Positions 54,673 through 63,976 of a DNA stretch of 64,000 nucleotides are shown here, piece after piece. Origin of the DNA: Kordia sp. SMS9. Lineage in GTDB: Bacteria; Bacteroidota; Bacteroidia; Flavobacteriales; Flavobacteriaceae. The position numbers and the translations under genes are program-made. Under the pieces are notes generated by a model that searched no databases, was not told where the DNA came from, and saw only the letters and a program-made list of their open reading frames with translations. How positions within the stretch are numbered: the first letter of the stretch is position 1; every line of letters begins with the position of its first letter. The stretch covers positions 1,602,465-1,666,464 of the forward strand of contig NZ_CP031153.1 in the NCBI RefSeq assembly GCF_003352465.1, given 5' to 3'.

Positions 54673-57600
54673 TAGTTGTATGTGATTGTACTATTTTTTG
54701 TCATGTTATTAAGTGATGGTACCAATAGAATTCCATCTTTTTGCGCTATTTCTTGCTTGGGTTTTTCATTTTTTCGATATTCAATGGCTCCGGTGTCAAA
54801 ATTTTTAGTGCCAACTAGAAACGAAATGCTGGTTACTTCTAAAATGCTGTCATAACTGTTGATAAATGCGGCAAGTTGCGCCGTAGTCAGTCCTGTATCA
54901 ATGGTAATTTGTTCTTGTGCGCTGGTAATCCATGGTGCTAAGAATATATTGATGCCATTGTTTACTTCTTTGGTCACGGAGGTAATATCTTCACCAGGTT
55001 GCACTTGAATTTCTGCCGTAATTTTTACATAGTGCAATTCAAAATTCTCCACAGAAACCGTCAAAAAAGGTGACACGCGTGCAGCAATGTATTGTTGTAT
55101 TTCCAATTCCTTACATTCGCTGAGTAGCGGTTGAAACGCGTTGGTTTCTGTAGCATCTGCAACACGTTTTATGACATGTGTAAACGCTTGTTTTTGAGAT
55201 TTTTTGTATATCGTTTTGGAATAATATACTTCTGGAAACTCCAATCGGATTGTGTTGTAAAAATCGTCCATGGTCACCAACCGATCTTTCGTTTTGAGTC
55301 GTGTGCTTACGCGCGCATTCATTTGCATGTTGGTTTCTGCGGCTTTTCCACCAAACGAAGCAAAAGGTTGCACTGTTGCTGCAATTTCGGGAATGGCAGT
55401 TTGCGGACTTGTAATAACATTTGGTAAAATTTGCGGAATTTCCGTTGAAAAATCATCTGCCGCTACGACACGTTGCAATGTAAATCCGTTGGTGTTGAGA
55501 TACGAAGTTTCTGGAAAGCTATCAAGATTGTCAATAGTGCCAATCGCAATCCAATAATTGCTTCCGCTCATTGTGTCATGAACCGTTGTAATATCAGCAG
55601 GAATATTGATGGTGATGATACCTGAACAGGTAAAATGATCGGTATCATCTGCAATATCAGTATCTGCAAACGCTTTCCAGCCATCGGTACTTAGATACGA
55701 ATATTGAATTGATTTTTTTTCAAGTATTTTCTCTGTGTACGTTCGCGCAAGCTCAACATAAAAACTTACTTCAGCAGGCATGATAAGATCTTGCAATTCG
55801 ATAAATAATTGACCTTTTGATGAGAATTTTGGCAATATAGGCAAGGCTGTTAGTGGTGTTATGAGTCTTTCTGTTTTTTTTGTGGGCAAGGTTCCAATTA
55901 TGATATTTTCTGCGATGATTCTTTCATCTAAAGTGGTATCATATACTTTGTAATTGGCAAAAGGTGTATTGTAAAAACATTGCAGCGGATAGTTTTGTTT
56001 ATTTGTGGAAAAATCATAACTCACCGAAGCCGCATAACTTCCTTGAAATGCACTGACCATTGGGACAAACGGAATGTTTGGCGGAGAGACCAACGGGTTT
56101 TCTGCACCTGAATTGTTTATTTTTTCTGCGATGATATCCGCATTGAATAGCGCAATTGCTTGTACTACTTTTGGGTATAACTCTGTTCCAAAACCGTAGG
56201 TAGGCTCGGTTAATTTCATTCGTAAAAATCCTGCTTCCGTTTTGTCGGTAAGTTGCAGTATTTTTTGCTGTAATGTTGCATCAACATTTGCTGGATTCAA
56301 GTCAATTCCTGCAAAATCGAACGTGCGCGATACAGGAATCGTTTTTAGATTGGTAGTGTCTTCGAAAAATAAGTTTTCTTCTATCGCGGAAGAAAATGTA
56401 TTCGTATTAATGGTATAATAAAAACTTTCCCAAATACTATGTTGCAGTTGTTGAAAATCTACATAAAATGAGTCATTAGAAAAATAATTCGTAATTGCAG
56501 GAGGTGTTTCAGTGGCTGTATCTGTTTCGTTATCAGTTCCAAAGATATTTTTTAGTTGACTGAAAAATGTTTTTTTCTCTTTTCCTTTTGGAGTAAGCGC
56601 ACTTGTTTCAAAGGCATTAATTTTTTCTGTAATGGTTGTTTTTGTAGTGTTGATTTCGTTTGTAATAGTTGTTTTTGCTGTATTTACCGTAGTTGCATCT
56701 ACTTTTCCGGCTGTGGTAATAGTGGAACTTAATGTTTGTAATGTCGTTGTAATGGAGCTTGACATTTGCGTATTTAACGTTTGAATAGCTACGATCAATG
56801 TACTGACAGCTTTTATGTTCTTTGCTAGTTTTGTGTTTTGATTTTGTACTGTACTTGTAAGATCGGCTACGTTAGTTTTGATCAATTGTACAGCATCACT
56901 TACTGTATTTTTGTTGAGTATATTGGCAAACAAATTATCTTCCGAGGAAGTGACCCCTTGATAAAACGAATTTTGCAATTGTGTAATTTTTTCAAGTGCT
57001 GCGATCAACATATCAACTTGTGAAAGTTCTGATGAGTACGCACCATTTAAGTATTGATTATACGCTTGGTAATAGTTTTCAAAATCAAAATCAGCAGCAA
57101 ACGGATTCCACGTTAACGTAAAACTGATGTCCGTAGCTGGTTTGCTGAAAATTTCGGCATTTCCTACCATAAAATGCTGATTCACTTTTGGCGCGCCTCC
57201 CAACAATTGAAAAGGTTTTTTAGGATTCAATTGTCCAAAATCATTATACAATTGAAAATTTTGCAATTCGTTTACAGTAACATCAATATTTAGTGTAGCA
57301 ATTGCTAGTTTTGAGTATGTATCATCGTAATTTGGAAATACAATTTTTAGCAGTGGCCATTCAGAAGTATATCCATCAGGATTTTTGGTAAATGCTTTAA
57401 TTGCTGGATCTGTTGCATTCAACTGTAATTGTAGTTGATTTTTGTTGGAATCAGTAGAAATATTTCCAGCAGCAGGTACTTCAAACCAAGCTTTCTCCGT
57501 GCTTAGGTAGAATGTAAAGTCAGGTTGTGAAAAATCAATTTCTTTACTTTTTGAAAATGTAAACGTAAGCAAGAGCGTTCTTTTTGTAGCTTCTTCCAAA

Positions 57601-59402
57601 TAAAACATCGGCGAAGCAATCGTAAATGCCAATTCTTGTTGTGTGCCAACTGGGGTTTGTGCAGAACCAAAGGTTTTCCACGTTTCTATTGCACCAGTTT
57701 CACCTTTAGTAACCATATTTACAGGCGGTAATTTTTCTAAGTATAATTGAATGCTACCAGTATTGTTGGTTTTAGCAAGTGTGTATGCATTGACAATTTT
57801 TGCAGGATTGAACGAGGTTTTCTGCGTAGCTTCAAACAGAATTGGTTGCTTATCTGCATTAATTCCCGCAGAAAAAAGGGTATTTTTTTCGAGTTGAAAT
57901 GTCGCTGTTTTCTTTGCCAATTCGCTACTTGCAAAAACCATATCGGGCGATACACTGTTTGGCGATTGTTTTAAAATGTCGTCGTAATAAAAATTCAAAT
58001 GTTTGGTAGCCAACGAATTGAATTGTTTCTGATAAATTTTCAACAAACTCGTGAAGGTTCTCAGTAACATCGTATCTGGAAAATGTCCAGGCTTTTGTTG
58101 CAGCGTTATCAATTCGGTATCGGCATACGAAATGCACTTGCTGTAAAATCCAAAAACTGTTTTTCCTGTGCCTTTTAAACCATTAAAAATATCCAATCGG
58201 ACTTGTTTGGTTAAAATATATGCAATGATTTCTTTGAGCAATTTGTAAAGTTCTTTCTCAATTTTCACAATATCTTTTACAAGCGTTTCAAAAACCCTTT
58301 TCAAAATGGTTAAAAACCATTCGCCAAACGTTTCTAAAATGCTCACAATTGTACTTATTATTGCTTCCAAATAGTACAGAGCTTTGTCAATCAATTGTTG
58401 AAAATTTTCTGGAGTCAAATTGACCGTAATAGCTGTAAGCGTATCTTGAAAGTCTTTGATGTCGTTCAGCAAGTTTTCTATGGCGTCAGAAGCATCTTTT
58501 TCCGTGGTATTTGCTGTGAGTTTTTTCAGTTCCGCAATAATTGCCTCAACTATTTTATATACAACTTTTGCGGCTCCTTTTTTAAATGTAATTACTTTAT
58601 CAATGATAGCACTTGCGTTTGAAAATAAAGTATTCAACGCTTTTTTTAATTCTGTAAAAGCGGCTTTCACAGTTGCACTTATTTCTTGCGGTGTACTTGG
58701 CAATTTACCTTTAAGGAATTGAAGTAGTTCGTTAACCAAAGTGGCAAAATCCTTAAAAAAGTAATACACATACTCATTTTCAGGTGAAAACTTCAAGTTT
58801 AATAATGTCCAATAGGGTGTTTTTCCTTTGCTATCTTTCCAGATTTTTTGATCGTAATTCTCATACAAATAGGTATCTACAGGTTGTATGTTTGGAACGA
58901 TTTTATTGAGATTAAGATCCGTTCGCAACGCCAAAATTGCCCAAAGCAAGGCGCTTTGTTGTTGTTTTACTTGCTGAATGATATAGGTTTTAAGATTGTA
59001 ATCCAAAGTCGATTGTTGCATGTAACTCGTCCATTGTTCAACGGTTTGAAACACTGCACTCAACTGATCAAAGAGCTGATTGAATCCGTTTGAAATATAC
59101 GTTGTGTGGATGTCTTCTTGCAAGGCTATTTCCAATTGTAAACATATATTAATAAACAACGAATAGGCTTTTTGAAAAGCTGTTTTTGCAATAGAAGCCA
59201 CTAAAAAAACAGGATCTTTTAGTAAAAAAGGAGCCCAATTTCCGTTAATCGTATTTGTACGATCATAAAAGTTAAACAATGAGGCAAAGTCTGCCAGTAG
59301 CCGCAAATTATCAGTTTCCGTTCTGCCATCTATCAAACCAGCACTGGGCACTAAAGCTTCCTCTAGTGCTATCATTGCTGTATGTTGATCAAATTGACGC
59401 AT
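54672..59402 (-). CDS. eCIS baseplate J/gp6-like wedge protein (Afp11-like), oversized
   Basis: This is 1,576 residues. The C-terminal quarter has the baseplate J-like core: MNARVSTRLKTKDRLVTMDD, FYNTIRLEFPEVYYSKTIY, HVIKRVADAT and ITAEIQVQPGEDI. The N-terminal half includes a helical region (about 200-400) with hydrophobic helices (LEAIISTIVSILETFGEWFL) and a Thr/Ile heptad region (about 880-950, e.g. TTITNEINTTKTTITEKI). These insertions make it large for the family as I know it. It lies 4 bp after gp25 in the fixed baseplate gene order. Confidence 0.88.
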   Translation of the reverse strand: MRQFDQHTAMIALEEALVPSAGLIDGRTETDNLRLLADFASLFNFYDRTNTINGNWAPFLLKDPVFLVASIAKTAFQKAYSLFINICLQLEIALQEDIHTTYISNGFNQLFDQLSAVFQTVEQWTSYMQQSTLDYNLKTYIIQQVKQQQSALLWAILALRTDLNLNKIVPNIQPVDTYLYENYDQKIWKDSKGKTPYWTLLNLKFSPENEYVYYFFKDFATLVNELLQFLKGKLPSTPQEISATVKAAFTELKKALNTLFSNASAIIDKVITFKKGAAKVVYKIVEAIIAELKKLTANTTEKDASDAIENLLNDIKDFQDTLTAITVNLTPENFQQLIDKALYYLEAIISTIVSILETFGEWFLTILKRVFETLVKDIVKIEKELYKLLKEIIAYILTKQVRLDIFNGLKGTGKTVFGFYSKCISYADTELITLQQKPGHFPDTMLLRTFTSLLKIYQKQFNSLATKHLNFYYDDILKQSPNSVSPDMVFASSELAKKTATFQLEKNTLFSAGINADKQPILFEATQKTSFNPAKIVNAYTLAKTNNTGSIQLYLEKLPPVNMVTKGETGAIETWKTFGSAQTPVGTQQELAFTIASPMFYLEEATKRTLLLTFTFSKSKEIDFSQPDFTFYLSTEKAWFEVPAAGNISTDSNKNQLQLQLNATDPAIKAFTKNPDGYTSEWPLLKIVFPNYDDTYSKLAIATLNIDVTVNELQNFQLYNDFGQLNPKKPFQLLGGAPKVNQHFMVGNAEIFSKPATDISFTLTWNPFAADFDFENYYQAYNQYLNGAYSSELSQVDMLIAALEKITQLQNSFYQGVTSSEDNLFANILNKNTVSDAVQLIKTNVADLTSTVQNQNTKLAKNIKAVSTLIVAIQTLNTQMSSSITTTLQTLSSTITTAGKVDATTVNTAKTTITNEINTTKTTITEKINAFETSALTPKGKEKKTFFSQLKNIFGTDNETDTATETPPAITNYFSNDSFYVDFQQLQHSIWESFYYTINTNTFSSAIEENLFFEDTTNLKTIPVSRTFDFAGIDLNPANVDATLQQKILQLTDKTEAGFLRMKLTEPTYGFGTELYPKVVQAIALFNADIIAEKINNSGAENPLVSPPNIPFVPMVSAFQGSYAASVSYDFSTNKQNYPLQCFYNTPFANYKVYDTTLDERIIAENIIIGTLPTKKTERLITPLTALPILPKFSSKGQLFIELQDLIMPAEVSFYVELARTYTEKILEKKSIQYSYLSTDGWKAFADTDIADDTDHFTCSGIITINIPADITTVHDTMSGSNYWIAIGTIDNLDSFPETSYLNTNGFTLQRVVAADDFSTEIPQILPNVITSPQTAIPEIAATVQPFASFGGKAAETNMQMNARVSTRLKTKDRLVTMDDFYNTIRLEFPEVYYSKTIYKKSQKQAFTHVIKRVADATETNAFQPLLSECKELEIQQYIAARVSPFLTVSVENFELHYVKITAEIQVQPGEDITSVTKEVNNGINIFLAPWITSAQEQITIDTGLTTAQLAAFINSYDSILEVTSISFLVGTKNFDTGAIEYRKNEKPKQEIAQKDGILLVPSLNNMTKNSTITYN

Positions 59403-59406
59403 TGTT

Positions 59407-59835
59407 TTATCGTTGTAAATTGGTGCCTTCTTTTATGTAAAAAGGATACACATAATTGTGTCTTGTATTGGTTTGATTGTACATATAATCAATAGAAACT
59501 TCTACCAAGCCATTTTGTAAATCGGCAAAAGTGACCTCAACTTTTAGTACTTTTATTCTTGGTTCATTATTTAAGAGTGACGCTTTTACGGCTTCTCTAA
59601 TTTCTCCTTGTAACGTAGGACGCATTTCTTTAAAGAAAAACGTTTGCAATCCTGAACCAAATTGCGGTGAGAATGGGCGTTCTCCAAACGTGGTTTGCAT
59701 GATCAAATGAATCATTTCATTGATATTCGTTTCATACTTGGTCAATTGCAACTGATGATTTTCCACAGAAAACGTCACTGGAAATGACCAACCCGAACCG
59801 AGAAATTCTTTTTGTATGTTGTTCAAGCTATCCAC
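59407..59835 (-). CDS. GPW/gp25-family baseplate protein (Afp9-like)
   Basis: This is 142 residues. It contains the gp25 features: an early helix LGSGWSFPVTF, MQTTFGERPFSPQFGSGLQTFFF (about 46-68) and NNEPRIKVLKVEVTF (EPR motif 91-93). gp25-type proteins connect the baseplate wedge to the first sheath ring, binding sheath strands. Its start overlaps the PAAR gene's end by 8 bp. Confidence 0.92.
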   Translation of the reverse strand: MDSLNNIQKEFLGSGWSFPVTFSVENHQLQLTKYETNINEMIHLIMQTTFGERPFSPQFGSGLQTFFFKEMRPTLQGEIREAVKASLLNNEPRIKVLKVEVTFADLQNGLVEVSIDYMYNQTNTRHNYVYPFYIKEGTNLQR

Positions 59836-60127
59836 CGATCATCACTGTAAAATCTCCCAAAACAATAGATCCGCCGTGTGCGGTGGTATCGCCTATTCGT
59901 GCGGCGGGCATTCCGCCAATCATAACGGTGGCAGAACCTTTTACAATAGAATCTGGTGGTCCTACACAAGTCAACATATCGCCCACACGTGCGGCAGGCA
60001 ATTTGCCAATTAAAACAGTAGGTTCTCCGGGTCCAATAACAGGGCCGCCTACATGCGGAATTGGTGGAAGTCCTGGTGTTACCATCGGACATTCATGAAA
60101 ATCGGTTAATCGTGCTGCTGGTGGCAT
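59828..60127 (-). CDS. PAAR-domain spike-tip protein (Afp10-like)
   Basis: This 99-residue protein has three PAAR-type motifs (PAAR at 3-6, 44-47 and 74-77) arranged in the triple β-sheet layout. H11, C13, C54 and H84 are candidate zinc ligands. Unlike Afp10, which is longer, it has no C-terminal extension, so it carries no fused effector. It caps the VgrG-like spike encoded upstream. The gene is separated from the spike by a 266-bp repeat-bearing gap. Confidence 0.93.
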   Translation of the reverse strand: MPPAARLTDFHECPMVTPGLPPIPHVGGPVIGPGEPTVLIGKLPAARVGDMLTCVGPPDSIVKGSATVMIGGMPAARIGDTTAHGGSIVLGDFTVMIGG

Positions 60128-60393
60128 AGTTTTGTTTTAGTATTGAGATGTTAGTATTGAGAATTGAGAATACTTTGTAATTCACTCATAACATCTTTAT
60201 TTTATTTATAATATTGATTTACATAAGATTTTAGTCATACTTACTAATTCCTATTTTTCCCAAGTACTTCTCGATACTAAATTTCTACAAAATTTCACTC
60301 GAAGTGACGTTTTTGTTTTTCTAGTATTGAGATGTAAGTATTGAGAATTGAGAAAAATCTAATATCTCACTACTCAATTCTAATATCTATTAG
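60128..60393. repeat. 266-bp intra-operon gap with a duplicated 33-bp repeat
   Basis: The sequence TAGTATTGAGATGT-(T/A)-AGTATTGAGAATTGAGAA occurs at 60138-60170 and 60322-60354, with one difference. A reverse-complement piece (CTCACTACTCAATTCTAAT) follows at about 60365-60383, and a TTCACTCGAAGTGACG element lies between the copies at 60294-60309. There is no ORF. It resembles a mobile or REP-like insertion in an otherwise tightly packed operon and might affect the ratio of spike to tip proteins. Confidence 0.7.
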
Positions 60394-62193
60394 TTAATTA
60401 ATCATCACCATCGCGCCTTTAATAGTGGTTTCTGTTCCGCCTTGAAGCGAAGCGGTCATGCTTCCTTCTGCGGAGTATTGCATATCAGCGGTTTGTTTGA
60501 TGTTCATTCCTTTGACTTGTACATCGCCGCCTGAAGATTCAATAGAAACGCCCATATCACCTTTTAACGTGAGGTTTTGCGAAGCTTGTACGGTAATGTC
60601 TTTGTCACTTGTAATGGTAATGCCACTTTCCGACATCACAATGCTGTTGTTGTTTTGATCTTTGATGGTGATTTGCTTATCTTGATCGCTAAAAATAGCG
60701 GTATTTTTACTAGGTGTTTCTAGTGTAAGCACTTTGTTTTCATCGTCAAATTTCACGTTGATTCCTGTTTTGGATACAATTGCTTTGATGGTGTTTTTTT
60801 CGTCAGGATCTAAGCCTTCAAACGGTTTGTTTTTGTCTGAACTATACATGCTTCCCAAAATGATTGGATAGCGAGGATCTTCATTCAAAAAACCAACCAC
60901 AACTTCATCGCCAACTTCTGGCATAAAGAACGCACCTGCGCCTGAAGTGGAGTAGAAGTTTGTCAATCGTGCCCATAAACCTTCTCCATTTGGATCAAAT
61001 AAAGGAATATCAACTAATACACGATATTGACTATCTGGATCTTCATACATCTTTTTTACGGTAGCATTGAACAATCCTTGTGCGCCTGGCAATAATCCGG
61101 AAGCTGGTGGTGCCATGACGTCTGGTTCTTCTGTAAACCATACAGGCGACAAACCAACGGAAACTTCGGTAGTCCAGTTTCCATGTCCAATCAAATGATG
61201 CACGTTGGAAATAATGTGATCGCCATTAAAACGATCGCCCAAACCTGCCAGAGTGATGTATTTTCCTGGATCAACCAAGTTGCTTCCTTGAAATTTGACT
61301 TCCCCTTGAATTTTAGCATACGCACTTTTTACCAACGCCGCTTTGGACCAATTTGTTAAGTCAGCAGCTTGCACTGGCGCGGTAGTTTGCAATTCATAAT
61401 CAGACAATCCGACAACTTCCGATAGTTTTTTAGATGATAAGTTTCCCGGACCTGCATAACTACTAGAAGCATCACCTGAAGCAGTTGCCTGTTGAGAAAA
61501 ATCCCAAGAAGTTCCTTTTGCCGAACCTAATTGTGTAACTGAATCAAGCGAAGCATTAAACTCCAATAGGTTATTTCCATAGGCAATTTCTAAGACAGAG
61601 GTTGTATCATTATCTGGAGGAAACACGGAGACTTTTCCATTGAGTGTCGTTACAATCATGCCGTTTGTTTCCGCTCTAGCGAGGATAAAATCCCAATCGG
61701 TTGTATAGTATTGCACTTGCTCTGGCCATTCGGTTGTCGTTGCCGAAACATCAGCCGATAAGCCGCTATAATTTCCAATAATAGCACTCATAATGTCACT
61801 GTCTTTCTTTTTGGCGTAGGTGACACTTTTACGTCCAACAATCATTTTTACGGCTTCATCACGACATTCTACTACTAAAACGGAACCTTCTGCACCGTGT
61901 ATACGAATGCTTTGTTTGGTAATGATTCCTTCAAAAATGGTTTCGTTTTTAGAATCGTATCCGACTTCAATCGTAATTTTATTTCCTGGCACAAATGTGC
62001 TAGAGGAACTTACGTCAAACGTTTCTGTAGCGGGACTTCCATCAATGATGACTATTTTTGCTACCGAGATGCGATTGATCCCTTTTTCCACTTCAATAGA
62101 TTGTACGTCCATGGCGTCTGGAATAGCACTTCCATCGGTTTTAATATCGAAAGTGACCAATCCGCCACTTGTAATGTTTGTTGATGCGCTCAT
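60394..62193 (-). CDS. VgrG-like spike protein (Afp8-like)
   Basis: This is 599 residues. The N-terminal gp27-like hub (about 1-365) includes ITIEVGYDSKNETIFEGIITKQ and VQYYTTDWDFILARAE. A gp5-type OB fold (about 375-470) has DPDSQYRVLVDIPLFD, FFMPEVGDEVVVGFLNEDPR and PIILGSMYS. The C-terminal β-helix (about 490-599) has repeated valine/threonine strands. It is the central spike of the contractile particle, trimeric in relatives. It follows the LysM protein by 6 bp. Confidence 0.93.
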   Translation of the reverse strand: MSASTNITSGGLVTFDIKTDGSAIPDAMDVQSIEVEKGINRISVAKIVIIDGSPATETFDVSSSSTFVPGNKITIEVGYDSKNETIFEGIITKQSIRIHGAEGSVLVVECRDEAVKMIVGRKSVTYAKKKDSDIMSAIIGNYSGLSADVSATTTEWPEQVQYYTTDWDFILARAETNGMIVTTLNGKVSVFPPDNDTTSVLEIAYGNNLLEFNASLDSVTQLGSAKGTSWDFSQQATASGDASSSYAGPGNLSSKKLSEVVGLSDYELQTTAPVQAADLTNWSKAALVKSAYAKIQGEVKFQGSNLVDPGKYITLAGLGDRFNGDHIISNVHHLIGHGNWTTEVSVGLSPVWFTEEPDVMAPPASGLLPGAQGLFNATVKKMYEDPDSQYRVLVDIPLFDPNGEGLWARLTNFYSTSGAGAFFMPEVGDEVVVGFLNEDPRYPIILGSMYSSDKNKPFEGLDPDEKNTIKAIVSKTGINVKFDDENKVLTLETPSKNTAIFSDQDKQITIKDQNNNSIVMSESGITITSDKDITVQASQNLTLKGDMGVSIESSGGDVQVKGMNIKQTADMQYSAEGSMTASLQGGTETTIKGAMVMIN

Positions 62194-62199
62194 ATAGTT

Positions 62200-62871
62200 T
62201 TAGGTTGGCTTAATGATTGGTGGAAATACCAATTGTTCTCCACCTTTTAATTGTCTGAATTTGTTTAAATCATTGTACTCTGCTACTTGAATGTAATAGT
62301 ACGGCGTGTTCCAAACCTTGTTTGATAATTGCGGCAAGCTTTCTCCTTGAACAACTTCGACCAAATGTGAAATGTCGGGAGAACTTTCATTGTCTTCTTT
62401 TTTTCGCTTGTCAGCAGAAACATATTTTCCGAAGCTTAATGAGATTTTCGCTCTCAGCGGACTTCCATCAGGTTTGAAAAGTGTGTACGTAGTATCAAAT
62501 GATTTTAATACGCTGTAAAATACCAAATCGCTTCCCCATTGAATTTTTACGAAATTCGGTCTGTGAATATCGCCGTTGTAGGTGTATACAATGTCTTCTA
62601 AGGTTTCAATTTCCTTATTGAGATCAGTTCGTTTGTTATCGACAATACCTGTACAATCAATGACAATGTCAAAACTGAGATTGTCGCTTGGTGTGTGTTT
62701 GTATTTTTGCGATGTTGTACTTGTATCAATAGGTTGTTGTTCATTGTATTCAATGCTACGACTCCATTTGATTGATTCTGGATTGATCATGAGATTGTAC
62801 GGATCGCCTGAGACGGCTTGTGTAAAGTCTTCGTCTTTGTATCCTGTTATTTTCATATATTCTAATGCCAT
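62200..62871 (-). CDS. LysM-domain spike adaptor (Afp7-like)
   Basis: This is 223 residues. The N-terminal 165 residues are a β-rich domain similar to phage tube-baseplate adaptors (YMKITGYKDEDFTQ, MINPESIKWSRSI, LSFDIVIDCTGI). The C-terminal LysM domain (about 170-218) has VVQGESLPQLSNKVWNTPYYYIQVAEYN and LKGGEQLVFPP. In Afp/PVC particles the LysM protein joins the tube to the spike hub (established for relatives). It is followed directly by the spike gene. Confidence 0.92.
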   Translation of the reverse strand: MALEYMKITGYKDEDFTQAVSGDPYNLMINPESIKWSRSIEYNEQQPIDTSTTSQKYKHTPSDNLSFDIVIDCTGIVDNKRTDLNKEIETLEDIVYTYNGDIHRPNFVKIQWGSDLVFYSVLKSFDTTYTLFKPDGSPLRAKISLSFGKYVSADKRKKEDNESSPDISHLVEVVQGESLPQLSNKVWNTPYYYIQVAEYNDLNKFRQLKGGEQLVFPPIIKPT

Positions 62872-62880
62872 AATCGTGCT

Positions 62881-63051
62881 TTATCGGTTATACTTTTCTC
62901 GTTTTTGTGCTTCAGTAATCATGCGACGGCAACTTTCCAATACTTCATTTTTGAGTTGTGAAGTATCATACGCGCTGCGTTTGCTGTGCAAGTTTTCATG
63001 AACGGTTTTTATTTCCGTCTTGATGACTAATTCTCTGATTTCTATCGGCAT
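62881..63051 (-). CDS. DUF5908 family small eCIS protein (Afp6-like position)
   Basis: This 56-residue protein starts MPIEIRELVIKTEI, the hallmark of DUF5908, a small eCIS-linked family. It continues with a helix and the tail ESCRRMITEAQKREKYNR. The start at 63051 and stop at 62883-62881 leave a 21-bp gap to the tube gene and 9 bp to the LysM gene, the expected place. Its role is unknown; an assembly helper for the tube or hub is likely. Confidence 0.85.
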   Translation of the reverse strand: MPIEIRELVIKTEIKTVHENLHSKRSAYDTSQLKNEVLESCRRMITEAQKREKYNR

Positions 63052-63072
63052 TTTGTACGTTTTGTATACGAT

Positions 63073-63522
63073 TTATGAACTTGTTCCCACATCAAAATAC
63101 GTGTATGCAAGTTCCATAGTTTCAATCAATATTTCACTTTCCTGCGATTTTAAATCGGACACTGCATAGCTTACGGGATATGCGTTGTGAAATGTCCATT
63201 TTTTTAAAACTTTCGCTTCATTATCAAGGAGATTTACAGATACATCTTGCGTTTTTATGGCGGTTGCAAGTCCACCATCAAGTGTATCTGAAAACCATTG
63301 AATGAGTGACGATCCTGTTGGAACAATGGCGCGTTTGAGTATTAAATTTTTACTCGAACTCGTCGTTGGCAACCGATATTTGAATCGGTTTTCTCCGCCG
63401 CCAGCCACTTCTTCTATGCCCAATTCTTTGCTGATTCCTGAGACTTCTTTAAAAGCCGCATCTTCGCCTTCAAACGAAAGTGAAAAATAGAAACCAACAG
63501 GATATGCACTGTTATTATCCAT
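63073..63522 (-). CDS. eCIS tail-tube protein (gp19-like, Afp5-like)
   Basis: This is 149 residues. It has the tube-protein pattern: YPVGFYFSLSFEGEDAAFKEVSGISKELGIEEV (residues about 6-38), a G-x-N-x-Y-x-LP strand, NLILKRAIVPTGS, LLDNEAKVLKKWTFHNAYPV (about 95-114) and a final strand ETMELAYTYF. As the tube gene nearest the hub genes, it may be the tube initiator ring. It overlaps the end of the upstream tube gene by 8 bp. Confidence 0.9.
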   Translation of the reverse strand: MDNNSAYPVGFYFSLSFEGEDAAFKEVSGISKELGIEEVAGGGENRFKYRLPTTSSSKNLILKRAIVPTGSSLIQWFSDTLDGGLATAIKTQDVSVNLLDNEAKVLKKWTFHNAYPVSYAVSDLKSQESEILIETMELAYTYFDVGTSS

Positions 63523-63976
63523 TTGTTATGATGAGTTGTTCGTGTGCAATTTCTAAGGTATCAATTGCCACTTCGTTTCCATCAGATTTCAAATCGGTAC
63601 TTGTAATTTTGGTTGGCCATGCATTGTTGAGCTGCCATTGCATGGTTACTTTTCCGGCTTCGTCCAATAGTTTTATTAATACCGTTCTACGCTTGATTGT
63701 GTTCATAGAAATTTCTGCATGCCATTTCCAAAAGGTATTGTCGTTGACAAAAACGCCGCGTTTCATGGTTACATTTCCATACTTTACAATGCCCGGCATT
63801 TTTTCAGTGGAAAAGAGTGTACTATTACTTTTACGGTATTCTATGATTTGATTTTCAACGTCCATTCCAGAAACTTCTTGGAATGCAACGCCTTTCATTT
63901 CAGTTCCTAAATCTACTTCGAATCGGAACTTCGGCATGGGCCATGTTGCGCCTTCTTTACTTCCATCATCTGCCAT
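63515..63976 (-). CDS. eCIS tail-tube protein (gp19-like)
   Basis: This is 153 residues. It carries the tube signature WPMPKFRFEVDLGTEMKGVAFQEVSGMD, NQIIEYRKSNS, MPGIVKYGNVTMKRGVF, RRTVLIKLLDEAGKVTMQWQLNNAWPTKI and IDTLEIAHEQL. Together with the next gene it makes two tube paralogues with about the same fold. The window ends 24 bp upstream, so further tube and sheath genes are probably just beyond the edge. Confidence 0.92.
   Translation of the reverse strand: MADDGSKEGATWPMPKFRFEVDLGTEMKGVAFQEVSGMDVENQIIEYRKSNSTLFSTEKMPGIVKYGNVTMKRGVFVNDNTFWKWHAEISMNTIKRRTVLIKLLDEAGKVTMQWQLNNAWPTKITSTDLKSDGNEVAIDTLEIAHEQLIITNG

Noticed and set aside
38922..63976. Interpretation as a prophage or a type VI secretion system
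   Set aside because: Phage-like tail genes and a VgrG/PAAR pair are present, but no capsid, portal, terminase, integrase or TssJLM-type membrane complex is seen. DUF5908, LysM adaptor, DUF4157 and the ATPase fit an eCIS.
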